DNA of 11,173 bases, from the NCBI GenBank assembly GCA_964348115.1, contig CAYGBY010000128.1, positions 1-11,173 of the forward strand, read 5' to 3'. The stretch comes from Azophilus sp964348115 (GTDB taxonomy: Bacteria; Pseudomonadota; Gammaproteobacteria; Pseudomonadales; Azotimanducaceae). Positions 1-6,322 of the stretch are shown here, piece by piece. The first letter of the stretch is position 1; each line of letters starts with the position of its first letter. Made by a program: the position numbers and the translations under genes. A model generated the notes under the pieces. The model ran no database searches, had not been told where the DNA came from, and saw only the letters and a program-made list of their open reading frames with translations.

Positions 1-16
1 GCCGCAACACGGCCAG

Positions 17-201
17 CGCGCCCTTTAGGCCCTCCCGAAGGGCGCCCCGCGGCGGGCGGACCGTGGAATGCCCCCTGCTCTGCGGGTTACCCTCCCATGG
101 CCGCAACGCCATCCCCCACTGCTGGGAGCGGGGCGCTGGGCGAACGCGACTTGTTCAGAGGTTCCTTAGCAGACTTTCGGACGAGGAGCCTAAAGGGCGC
201 G
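17..201. repeat. 14-bp perfect inverted repeat bounding a ~185-bp segment
   Basis: CGCGCCCTTTAGGC at 17-30 is the exact reverse complement of GCCTAAAGGGCGCG at 188-201. The enclosed 157 bases are GC-rich and hold smaller hairpins, such as GGGTTACCC near 86-94. No coding capacity is evident. The arrangement suits a small non-autonomous element or a structured intergenic repeat. Target duplications were not identified, so the assignment is an inference. Confidence 0.5.
150..169 (-). repeat. IS-end-like repeat, copy A
   Basis: On the minus strand this reads CTAAGGAACCTCTGAACAAG. It matches the copy at 262-281 at 17 of 20 positions, in the same orientation. A YTAR tetranucleotide followed by GGAA/GAAA and a pyrimidine-rich core resembles the target site plus terminal inverted repeat of IS5-family elements. 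That family link is from memory and unverified. No transposase gene is visible in the window. Confidence 0.4.
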
Positions 202-261
202 ATGGCAAGCCGCGGCGAAGCCGTGTGACGGGTGCCACACAATGAGCCGCAATACCGCCAG

Positions 262-281
262 CTTGTTAAGAGGTTTCCTAG
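262..281 (-). repeat. IS-end-like repeat, copy B, containing the gspM stop
   Basis: On the minus strand this reads CTAGGAAACCTCTTAACAAG, 17 of 20 identical to copy A at 150-169. The TAG stop codon of gspM (278-280) lies inside its first four bases. If this is an old insertion-sequence end, the last codons of gspM were set by the insertion. Confidence 0.4.
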
Positions 282-808
282 GATTCGCCGCTGGCGCCGG
301 TTCGGTTGAGGCGCAGTTGCGCGTTGACCAGCCCGGCGCTGCGGTAGGCATCGATGGAGGCCCGCTGCACGGCGATGCCTTGGCGCAGCTCCAGCTTTGC
401 GAGCAACGCCACAACCGCGTTAAACGGCTGCTGCTCCAGGATGACGCTGACGGCGCCGTTGTCCTCCGGCTGCAGGCGGCTCAGCCGAACGCCCGAATCA
501 TCAGCCGCCTGGGTGACCAAGGGCAGCAGGGCGCCGCCCGCGCCCGCGCCGCCCTGCCCTGCGGCAGCCACCGCCCGGGCCTCTGCTTCGTTGGCCGCCA
601 GCCAGCCGGCGAGTTGCTCCGCCTGCCGCAGACGCAGCGCCTGCTCCGCCTGCCAGTCCGCCAGCGGACGCCACAGGCCCAGCCACAAGAGAGCTAGCGT
701 TGCGGCGCCCGCCAACAGGCTGTACACAAGCCTTTCGTTGGCGGGCTTGCCTTGCCACCAGCCCCAGGCCGGGGAGGCCTGCAAGGCCCCCAGCCACCGC
801 CGCCACAT
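278..808 (-). CDS. gspM: type II secretion system protein GspM
   Basis: Bitopic inner-membrane protein of the type II secretion assembly platform; in known systems GspM binds GspL and stabilises it. The 176-residue product has a short Trp-rich cytoplasmic N-terminus, one membrane segment at about residues 27-47 and a periplasmic part. The latter starts with an Ala/Glu-rich predicted helix (about 50-85), followed by a small domain with the pattern expected of a ferredoxin-like fold. Length fits the family (about 160-180). The ATG shares one base with the TGA of gspL (TGATG at 806-810), so it is probably translated by coupling. It is the last gene of the operon in this window. Its stop codon falls within an IS-end-like repeat, so the extreme C-terminus could be altered. 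Sequence conservation in this family is low; the call rests on size, topology and position after gspL. Confidence 0.9.
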   Translation of the reverse strand: MWRRWLGALQASPAWGWWQGKPANERLVYSLLAGAATLALLWLGLWRPLADWQAEQALRLRQAEQLAGWLAANEAEARAVAAAGQGGAGAGGALLPLVTQAADDSGVRLSRLQPEDNGAVSVILEQQPFNAVVALLAKLELRQGIAVQRASIDAYRSAGLVNAQLRLNRTGASGES

Positions 809-2055
809 CAGGGCGCCCGTACGCGGAAGCGGGCGCGCACACCCTCCTCCACCTGTTCCGCTGAGGCGATTTCGGCGCTAAGTCCTCGTTCGGCCAAGGC
901 TTCCCGCAGCAGATCGACATCGTTGTATTGCGGCACCAGCAGGTCCGCGCTGAACTCGCCGCGCGCTTCGTCGTAGTTCAGTCCGGCCACCGTCATCGGC
1001 GGGCTGATGACCGCCGCCAAGTGTCCTAGGTAGGTCACCAAGTTGGTTTGCGGCGCAGTGGTCGATGCGCCCAAGCGCGCCTGCAGGCGACGGCGCAGGT
1101 TCTGGGCGCTGACAGTGCGGTCCTGGGGAAATATGCCTTGGTACAACGCTAGGGTCTCGGCCTCCAAAGCGTCCGCTTGGTTGGAAGTCCACCACCCCTT
1201 GGCCACAAAGCCGCTAAGCGCCAACAGCAGCCAAATGGCGCACAGGATGGCGACGCTGCGCCAACGGGGCGCATTGGAGGCCCGCGCCGGCGCCGGTTTG
1301 TAGTCTCCCTGCAGCAGCTCTATGGCGCCGTCCCGCTGCCGCCACCGCTCCGCAAAGTACTGCATGGCGCTCTTGGCGGCGCCGTTGTGCGTTTCCACGG
1401 CCATTTCCGCCGCCAACAGGCTGCGTTCGATGTCTGTGGGCGCGCCGTTGACAAAGCGCACGGACAAGTCATCGAGTGTCCCCAACACGGCGCTGAGACT
1501 GGAGCGCTCCACCACCGCCGCCTCCCCGCCGCAACGGATGAGCGCGCTGTTGTGGTCCAGCAGCACACAGGCGCTGTCGGGCGCCTCCGGCAGCAGTTCG
1601 GATTCGGCCACCAAGTGGGCGGGCGCCAGATCTACGGACTTCAGGCAGGCCAGCCAATCAGCCAGCAGCGGCTTGGCGATGAGGCAGCAGCGCACGGGCG
1701 CCCCGCTGCTGATGGGGCCGCAGGCGATGTGCAGATCCTCGATGTCCCCAGCTACGAACTCCTCCGCCACATAGGGCAGCGCCTGACGCACCTGCCCGGA
1801 ACGGCGGCCTGGCACTTGGGCTTGCAGGCACAGCACATGGGCGTTGGGAACCAGCCCAACCACGGTGACCTCGGAGGCGGCCAGCGGCGGCGCACCGTCT
1901 GCGCCCTCGGCCAAGCGGCGCAGGCCTTCCTGGTCCGCCTGTCCCTGAAGCGGCGCGCCCGTGCCGTCCAGCAGCAGCCATTCGCAGGTCAGGTTGTAGC
2001 CTGCATCGGACGGTTCGGCCGGCGTCAGCAAGCGTATGAACAGGAGGGATGGCAT
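808..2055 (-). CDS. gspL: type II secretion system protein GspL
   Basis: Inner-membrane platform protein that links the cytoplasmic ATPase GspE to GspM and the pseudopilus. The 415-residue product has a large cytoplasmic actin-like domain (about 1-250). It includes the family-typical stretch LPYVAEEFVAGDIEDLHIA (93-111) and IELLQGDYKP (245-254) just before the membrane. A single membrane segment follows at about 266-287. The periplasmic domain has a coiled region (about 290-335) and a C-terminal ferredoxin-like module (about 345-415). The start ATG lies 13 bases after the gspK TAA and has no strong Shine-Dalgarno, so coupling to gspK is likely. Its TGA overlaps the gspM start by one base. Length is normal for the family. 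Confidence 0.95.
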   Translation of the reverse strand: MPSLLFIRLLTPAEPSDAGYNLTCEWLLLDGTGAPLQGQADQEGLRRLAEGADGAPPLAASEVTVVGLVPNAHVLCLQAQVPGRRSGQVRQALPYVAEEFVAGDIEDLHIACGPISSGAPVRCCLIAKPLLADWLACLKSVDLAPAHLVAESELLPEAPDSACVLLDHNSALIRCGGEAAVVERSSLSAVLGTLDDLSVRFVNGAPTDIERSLLAAEMAVETHNGAAKSAMQYFAERWRQRDGAIELLQGDYKPAPARASNAPRWRSVAILCAIWLLLALSGFVAKGWWTSNQADALEAETLALYQGIFPQDRTVSAQNLRRRLQARLGASTTAPQTNLVTYLGHLAAVISPPMTVAGLNYDEARGEFSADLLVPQYNDVDLLREALAERGLSAEIASAEQVEEGVRARFRVRAP

Positions 2056-2068
2056 GGATTGCGTTTGG

Positions 2069-3058
2069 TTATGAGTCCTGCGCGATGGCTTCTTCAGGCG
2101 GCGGCGCCACGAAGCGTGAACGAAAATCCCGCCCGAAGTCCCTCGCTAGCAGGGCAATGGTTTTATTGGCGGGGTCGCGGCGCAATACGGATGTTAGCAC
2201 AGCTATGTGGCCATCGACGCGCACGCGCACTTGGGCTTCAAAGTAGTTGCTGGCCACGGACAGGATGTTTCGGGCCGGGGTGAAGTCTGGATACTGGGCG
2301 GTGAAGCCGGTCACATCCGCGTAATCCCGCTGCGCGTCCATCAGGCCCAATAGCGCCGCCGCGCCGAGATTCGGCTGTACCGCCGCCAGCACTTGAATGC
2401 TGGCCGTATTGACATTGATCTTCAGCGTGTTGGTGGGCAGGGCGCATACGTGGGGGCTGAGCCGCAGCCAGTGCTCCGCCTCGATGCCTTGCAGCAAGCG
2501 CAGCTCCGAGGCATGGGTGAAGCGCCGGTCGGCGGTGCGGTAGGGCGGCTCCAGGCTTAGGTAGTGGCTGTCTTCGGCGCCGAAATTGAACACCGTCTGG
2601 TCGGCGTCCACCCAGTCCCTGGCGGCGTCCGCCACCAGTTCCGGCACGTCCAGGTTGTGCAGCAGCGTTTTGAAACGGGCCAGATGCGCGTCGGACTGTC
2701 CCACCGCCAAGGCGTTGAGGTTGAAGCAGCCGTTCAGGTCCCGGGCCTGAATTTCTATGAAGCCGCGCTCATCCAACTCCAAGGGCGGCAGGGCCTGGGC
2801 CCAGGCATCCTGCAGCGTGTCAGCCGCGGATTCGGAATTCAGCAGGTCGTCCATCAGCGCCTGCCGCACCAGGGCTTCTCCGCCCAAGGCGTAAGCCAGC
2901 GCCTGGTCGAAGCCCAAGCTGTTCCGGCTTTGCGCCAGGTTCAGGCTATGCTGTGCGGTCAGGCGGTGCATGATGGCGCCCAGCACCGCCACCACCAGCA
3001 GTACGCTCAACAGCGCAACGCCGGCATGGCGACGGGCCCGGTGGCGCATACCGCTCAT
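2069..3058 (-). CDS. gspK: type II secretion system minor pseudopilin GspK
   Basis: Minor pseudopilin at the tip of the periplasmic pseudopilus, where GspK forms a complex with GspI and GspJ. The product from ATG 3058 is 329 residues, the size of the family. A basic leader (MSGMRHRARRHAG) ends at the expected prepilin peptidase site after Gly13 and is followed by VALLSVLLVVAVLGAIM. As usual for GspK, the Glu at mature position 5 is absent (Ser here), consistent with a tip subunit. The large periplasmic domain includes the conserved NLNALAVG-like (near 118) and KINVNTAS (near 217) helix-start motifs. I chose 3058 because it gives the ATGA overlap with the gspJ stop (3055-3058). The longer frame to 3178 would add 40 out-of-family residues inside gspJ. 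Confidence 0.95.
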   Translation of the reverse strand: MSGMRHRARRHAGVALLSVLLVVAVLGAIMHRLTAQHSLNLAQSRNSLGFDQALAYALGGEALVRQALMDDLLNSESAADTLQDAWAQALPPLELDERGFIEIQARDLNGCFNLNALAVGQSDAHLARFKTLLHNLDVPELVADAARDWVDADQTVFNFGAEDSHYLSLEPPYRTADRRFTHASELRLLQGIEAEHWLRLSPHVCALPTNTLKINVNTASIQVLAAVQPNLGAAALLGLMDAQRDYADVTGFTAQYPDFTPARNILSVASNYFEAQVRVRVDGHIAVLTSVLRRDPANKTIALLARDFGRDFRSRFVAPPPEEAIAQDS

Positions 3059-3654
3059 GGCGCAAGCACCACAGGCCAGATGCGCTCCACAAAGCCGAAA
3101 GGATGGCAATCGATGCGCATGAGGATGGCCACCAACTGGTTGGCTGGATTGGCTGGCGCCTCTTCCTGCGGCGGCCAAAAGCTGTGTTCGTAGCCGTTGG
3201 CGTCCAAAGCGAAGAACTCGATCTGCCGCACTTCCGCCAGCAGCGGCTGCACCACCGGTTCGGAGCCTTGGGCGCGGTCCAACACGTTCCAGTAGGCCCG
3301 GTGCAAGGTCCCCTCGTGCATTCGGTAGGCCACCCGCTGCAGTTCCGAACGGCGCGCCTGCACCGGGTTGCGCCAGCCGAGGCGAGTGAATTCGATCAGC
3401 CCGTCATCGCCGATCAGGACTGGCCGCAAGGGGTCGCCCAGGAGGTCGCGGATGGGACGGTTGGTGATTTGCATCAGATCGCGCTTGAGGAAACGCATGG
3501 CGCGCTGCACTTCCGCCAAGCGTTCGGATCGCACGCCGAGGATCTCTTCATTGGCGATGGTGCGCTCCATGAGGGTGGCGGAAATGACGCCCAGTACGGC
3601 GAATATCGCCAAAGCAACCAACATCTCGACCAGCGTGAAGCCGCGCCCGGTCAT
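3055..3654 (-). CDS. gspJ: type II secretion system minor pseudopilin GspJ
   Basis: Minor pseudopilin that assembles with GspI and GspK into the initiating tip of the pseudopilus. The 199-residue product has a very short type IV pilin-like leader, MTGRG, cleaved before Phe. It then has FTLVEMLVALAIFAVLGVIS with Glu at mature position 5, forming the hydrophobic N-terminal helix. The C-terminal part is a beta-rich globular domain with the family pattern RFLKRDLMQ (about 54-62) and FTRLGWRNP (about 89-97). The ATG at 3654 shares one base with the gspI TGA (TGATG). A TTG one codon upstream (3657) is an alternative start. Its TGA overlaps gspK by four bases. Length is in the family range. Confidence 0.94.
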   Translation of the reverse strand: MTGRGFTLVEMLVALAIFAVLGVISATLMERTIANEEILGVRSERLAEVQRAMRFLKRDLMQITNRPIRDLLGDPLRPVLIGDDGLIEFTRLGWRNPVQARRSELQRVAYRMHEGTLHRAYWNVLDRAQGSEPVVQPLLAEVRQIEFFALDANGYEHSFWPPQEEAPANPANQLVAILMRIDCHPFGFVERIWPVVLAP

Positions 3655-4067
3655 CAATGGCGCCCCAAAAAGCCCACGAGGTGCGCCAAGGGCCCCACCT
3701 CCTCGCCTTCAACCAGAGCATGGACCTCTATTTCCACCCGGTGCAGCCAAGGGTGAGAGGTTTCCACCGTGGTCTGCCGCACTTGCCAGCGCCGTCCGCC
3801 GAGAATCACGGTTTCGGATTTCCGGCCGGTGGCGGCGGCCTCCAGGTTATGCCGATTGGCCAACTGGACGCGCACCAATTGGTTCTCCGCCACCCAGTGG
3901 GCTGCGGCGCGGCGCTCCAAGGTCCAAGTTTGCAGGCTGATGTTGCCAATGGCGGAGGATAGAACGAAGCCGGCCGTGGCCAGCACAACCAAGGCGATGA
4001 GAATTTCAAGCAAAGTGAAGCCCCGCGGGGCAGTCTGAAGAGGTGGCGCGGCGTGGAATGTGGACAT
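3654..4067 (-). CDS. gspI: type II secretion system minor pseudopilin GspI
   Basis: Minor pseudopilin, the core of the GspI-J-K tip complex on which the pseudopilus is nucleated. The 137-residue product carries a leader ending PRG (Gly16). It then has the methylation/cleavage motif FTLLEILIALVVLATAGFVL, with Glu21 at mature position 5. The small globular domain contains the WTLERRAAAHWVAENQL segment (about 47-63), where GspI proteins typically carry an AxWVAxNQ-like motif. The gene starts 25 bases after gspH. The bases just before the ATG are a run of C (GCCCCCC) with no recognisable Shine-Dalgarno, so efficient translation may depend on ribosomes leaving gspH. The stop overlaps the gspJ start by one base. 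Length is slightly above the typical 120-130. Confidence 0.93.
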   Translation of the reverse strand: MSTFHAAPPLQTAPRGFTLLEILIALVVLATAGFVLSSAIGNISLQTWTLERRAAAHWVAENQLVRVQLANRHNLEAAATGRKSETVILGGRRWQVRQTTVETSHPWLHRVEIEVHALVEGEEVGPLAHLVGFLGRH

Positions 4068-4092
4068 GGGGGGCAGGCCGCGGCTGGCTGCC

Positions 4093-4614
4093 TCAGCCGT
4101 CCGCGGGAGCGGCTTCGGCGGGGTTTAAGCCATCACAGGAGACCACCCAGGGCGTGGCGTCCCACTCCGGCTGCAGGGTCCAGTCAAATGGGGTCGCCTC
4201 GCCGCTGGAGTAGAGGATTATGTCGGGCAGTTTCTCATCTTCTTCAGGGTCCGCGTCACGCTCGGCGTCGAACCCCTCCACCTCCACGCGAAAGCGGATG
4301 CGTTCCGTCAGACCGTCCGCAATGAAAGTGCGATCGGTCTGCGCCACCCAGTCGCCAATCTCCGGGTCAAACTCCACGAAGTTGTAGTTGTGCGGATGCA
4401 CGTGGACGCCCCACTCCCGGTTGCGCAACGCGGCGTTCTCCCGGGCCAGCTCGATGCGGGTTTGAATGCGCTCCGCCATGCCGCGCAGGCGCTGTGCGTC
4501 GTCCGCGCCGGTGAAGCCCAGCATCACCATGCCGGTCAGCATGGCGGCGATGGCCACGACCACCAGGATCTCCAGCAGCGTGAAGCCCCGCTGCGGCTGG
4601 GTTCCCGCCGTCAA
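4093..4614 (-). CDS. gspH: type II secretion system minor pseudopilin GspH
   Basis: Minor pseudopilin of the type II system that joins the GspG shaft to the GspI-J-K tip. From the proposed TTG start at 4614 the product is about 173 residues. It has a short leader ending QRG, a prepilin peptidase motif FTLLEILVVVAIAAMLTGM with Glu at mature position 5, and a beta-rich domain. The latter includes ENAALRNREWGVHV (near 57-70), a pattern usual in GspH, and an acidic insert (DAERDADPEEDEK). TTG 4614 lies 7 bases after the gspG stop. The open frame runs back to an ATG at 4728, but that would overlap gspG by over 100 bases and give a 48-residue leader, which is unlikely for this family. A non-ATG start with weak Shine-Dalgarno suits a low-abundance subunit next to the major pseudopilin. 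Confidence 0.9.
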   Translation of the reverse strand: MTAGTQPQRGFTLLEILVVVAIAAMLTGMVMLGFTGADDAQRLRGMAERIQTRIELARENAALRNREWGVHVHPHNYNFVEFDPEIGDWVAQTDRTFIADGLTERIRFRVEVEGFDAERDADPEEDEKLPDIILYSSGEATPFDWTLQPEWDATPWVVSCDGLNPAEAAPADG

Positions 4615-4621
4615 GCAACGC

Positions 4622-5047
4622 TCAAAAGTCAGAAAGGTGGATGTCCGCGTTGAAGCCCTCGCCGCCCTCCACGCCATCGGCGCCAAGGGAGAACAGGGAG
4701 ATGTCTGAACCGCTGCGCTCATAGACATAGGGCGTTCCCCATGGGTCCGTGGGCAGGCTCTTGAGGTAGCCGTCCGGATTCCAATTCTTGGGCTCGGGGA
4801 AGCCGGACGGAGGGCTCACCAAGGCCTGCAGCCCCTGGTCTGTGGAGGGATACTGGAAGTTGTCGAGGCGGTACATGTCCAGAGCGTTGCTCAGGTTGCG
4901 CAAGTCCGTCTGCGCAGCGGTGGTGCGCGCCTGATCCGGGCGCGACAACAGGTTGGGCACGACCACCGCGCCCAGAATGCCGATGATGACCACCACCACC
5001 AGAATCTCGATTAGGGTGAACCCGGCTTGTGCAGTTCCGCTCTTCAT
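4622..5047 (-). CDS. gspG: type II secretion system major pseudopilin GspG
   Basis: Major pseudopilin that polymerises into the periplasmic pseudopilus. The 141-residue product has leader MKSGTAQAG and a prepilin peptidase site before FTLIEILVVVVIIGILGAVVVP, with Glu at mature position 5. The globular domain has the GspG signatures DNFQYPSTDQGLQAL (62-76) and LPTDPWGTPYVY (98-109). It also has the calcium-binding loop LGADGVEGGEGFNADI (121-136), where Asp124 and Asp135 are likely ligands. The ATG at 5047 was chosen because GGAGG (5056-5060) sits 8 bases upstream and it gives a normal leader. An ATG five codons earlier (5062) is less likely. This gene follows gspF after a 57-base gap, the longest junction in the operon. 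The gap holds a hairpin and a duplicated Shine-Dalgarno, fitting the high expression a shaft subunit needs. Confidence 0.97.
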   Translation of the reverse strand: MKSGTAQAGFTLIEILVVVVIIGILGAVVVPNLLSRPDQARTTAAQTDLRNLSNALDMYRLDNFQYPSTDQGLQALVSPPSGFPEPKNWNPDGYLKSLPTDPWGTPYVYERSGSDISLFSLGADGVEGGEGFNADIHLSDF

Positions 5048-5104
5048 CGCCGCAACCTCCATTAACCTCCATTGCCAGCGCCTAGGCCCAATGGCCGCAA
5101 CAGT
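5048..5104 (-). promoter_or_regulatory. gspF-gspG junction: stem-loop and duplicated Shine-Dalgarno
   Basis: On the minus strand, CCATTG (5094-5089) pairs with CAATGG (5074-5069) across a 14-base loop that contains the palindrome GCCTAGGC (5080-5087). Directly after it, AATGGAGGTT occurs twice in tandem (5064-5073 and 5054-5063). The distal copy supplies GGAGG at ideal spacing to the gspG ATG at 5047. The proximal copy overlaps the stem by two G residues. The sequence is certain; a role as an RNA-processing or stability site that raises gspG expression is inferred. Confidence 0.5.
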
Positions 5105-6322
5105 TTACACCAATTGGTTCATGTTCAGGATGGGCAGCAGGATGGCCATGACGATCAACATCACCATGCCGCCCATCAGCAGCAGCATCAGCGGCTGGAA
5201 AAGGGCGGTGAGCGCCGTGACGATGCGCTCCACCTCGGCCTGCTGGTGCGTCGCCACCCGCTCCAGCATGGCATCGAGCTCCCCGGAGGCTTCACCGGAG
5301 GCCACCATGTGCAGCAGCATGGCGGGGAAGTGCCCCACCGCCGCCAGGCTGTCGCCTAGGCTGGCACCCTCCCGCACCCGCTGCGTGGCCTCCTGCAGCC
5401 GCTGCCGCAGCCAAGCATTGGCCACAACATCCCCGGCGATGTCCATGGCCTCCAGCAGGGGGACGCCGCTGCTGGTGAGTATGCTCAGGGTATTGGCGTA
5501 GCGGGCGGCGCTGCTGGCCCGGGCGATGCGTCCGGCCAGGGGCAGGCGCAGTTTGTTTCGATCCCAGGCCGTGCGCACGGGGGGGCGCCCAAGCAGCCAA
5601 CGCAGGCCGAAGACGACCGCCGCAATCCCCGCCAGCAGGGCCCACCACCAAGCAGCCAGAAACTCCGACAGGCCGATGAGGAACCGCGTCGTCCAAGGCA
5701 GTTCCCGCCCCATGTTGTCCAGCACCCGCACCATGTCCGGCACCACCAGCACCAATAGGGCGCCGACGATGGCCAGCGCAAGGCAAAACAGCACCACTGG
5801 GTAAAGCAGGGCCATTTGCACATTGCGGAACGCCTCGAACTGGCGTTCGGTGAAGTTGGCCAAGTTGGCCAGCACCCGGTCCAGAAAGCCCGACTGCTCC
5901 CCTGCGGCCACCGTGGAGCGGTACAGGGCGTTGAAGCTGCTTGGATACTCCGCCAGGCTCCCGGCCAGGGAGTGTCCTTCCAGCACCCGGCTGCGCACAC
6001 CCATGATCAAAGCCCTTACGCCTTGCTTCTCCGCTTGGTCAGCCACGGCGCCCAAGGCCTCCTCCACCGGCAGCCCGGCGCCCACCAAGGTGGCGAGCTG
6101 GCGGGTCACCATGACACGGTCGATGCCCGTAAGGCGCCGCCCGAAACTGGCCAGGGGGCCCGCACCCGCCCTGCCCTTGGGCCGCGCCGCGGCGGCCACC
6201 GCAAGCGGCGCCAAGCCCTTGTCCCGCAGCAACTGGCGGATCTGGCGCATGCTGTCCGCCTCCAGCACCCCCTTGCGCCGTCGCCCGTCGCCGTCCAGGG
6301 CTGTGTATTCGAAGGCAGCCAT
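5105..6322 (-). CDS. gspF: type II secretion system inner-membrane protein GspF
   Basis: Polytopic inner-membrane platform protein that couples the GspE ATPase to pseudopilus assembly. The 405-residue product has the GspF N-terminal signature MAAFEYTALDGDGRRRKGVLEA. Two homologous T2SSF cytoplasmic domains follow, at about 68-170 and 270-372. The paired motifs are VTRQLATLVGAGLPVEEAL (72-90) and ANTLSILTSSGVPLLEAM (276-293), each followed by a GES/GEQSG-type element (GEQSG 141-145, SGEASGELD 342-350). Membrane segments are at about 171-194, 221-245 and 372-397, the three-helix topology of the family. The start ATG shares one base with the gspE TGA (TGATG at 6320-6324), indicating coupling. 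Length matches the usual ~400 residues. Confidence 0.97.
   Translation of the reverse strand: MAAFEYTALDGDGRRRKGVLEADSMRQIRQLLRDKGLAPLAVAAAARPKGRAGAGPLASFGRRLTGIDRVMVTRQLATLVGAGLPVEEALGAVADQAEKQGVRALIMGVRSRVLEGHSLAGSLAEYPSSFNALYRSTVAAGEQSGFLDRVLANLANFTERQFEAFRNVQMALLYPVVLFCLALAIVGALLVLVVPDMVRVLDNMGRELPWTTRFLIGLSEFLAAWWWALLAGIAAVVFGLRWLLGRPPVRTAWDRNKLRLPLAGRIARASSAARYANTLSILTSSGVPLLEAMDIAGDVVANAWLRQRLQEATQRVREGASLGDSLAAVGHFPAMLLHMVASGEASGELDAMLERVATHQQAEVERIVTALTALFQPLMLLLMGGMVMLIVMAILLPILNMNQLV

Larger units (their letters stand above)
1..277. other. non-coding region downstream of gspM with repeat remnants
   Basis: No reading frame here has plausible protein character or good codon bias, and no tRNA or rRNA is seen. 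In an E-to-M secretion cluster one might expect gspN or gspD next on the minus strand, but no frame overlapping or abutting gspM continues as such a protein. The stretch contains a 14-bp inverted repeat, two IS-end-like direct copies and several short GC-rich inverted repeats, for example GTGTG 223-227 with CACAC 236-240. I read it as an intergenic region carrying mobile-element relics. It may be cut by the window edge. Confidence 0.6.

Noticed and set aside
63..245. 60-codon plus-strand open frame near the left edge
   Set aside because: Arg/Gly-rich translation spanning the inverted repeat and an IS-end-like copy, with no recognisable ribosome site.
1177..2283. 368-codon plus-strand open frame opposite gspL and gspK
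   Set aside because: It is antisense to two well-supported genes, and its translation is low-complexity (His/Gln/Arg/Gly rich), as expected from a GC-rich shadow frame.
3059..3178. Upstream extension of gspK
   Set aside because: The extra 40 residues lie inside gspJ and are unlike GspK leaders; ATG 3058 gives the ATGA overlap and a proper cleavage motif.
4615..4728. Upstream ATG extension of gspH
   Set aside because: It would overlap gspG by 107 bases and create an abnormally long prepilin leader; the TTG at 4614 gives a normal leader.
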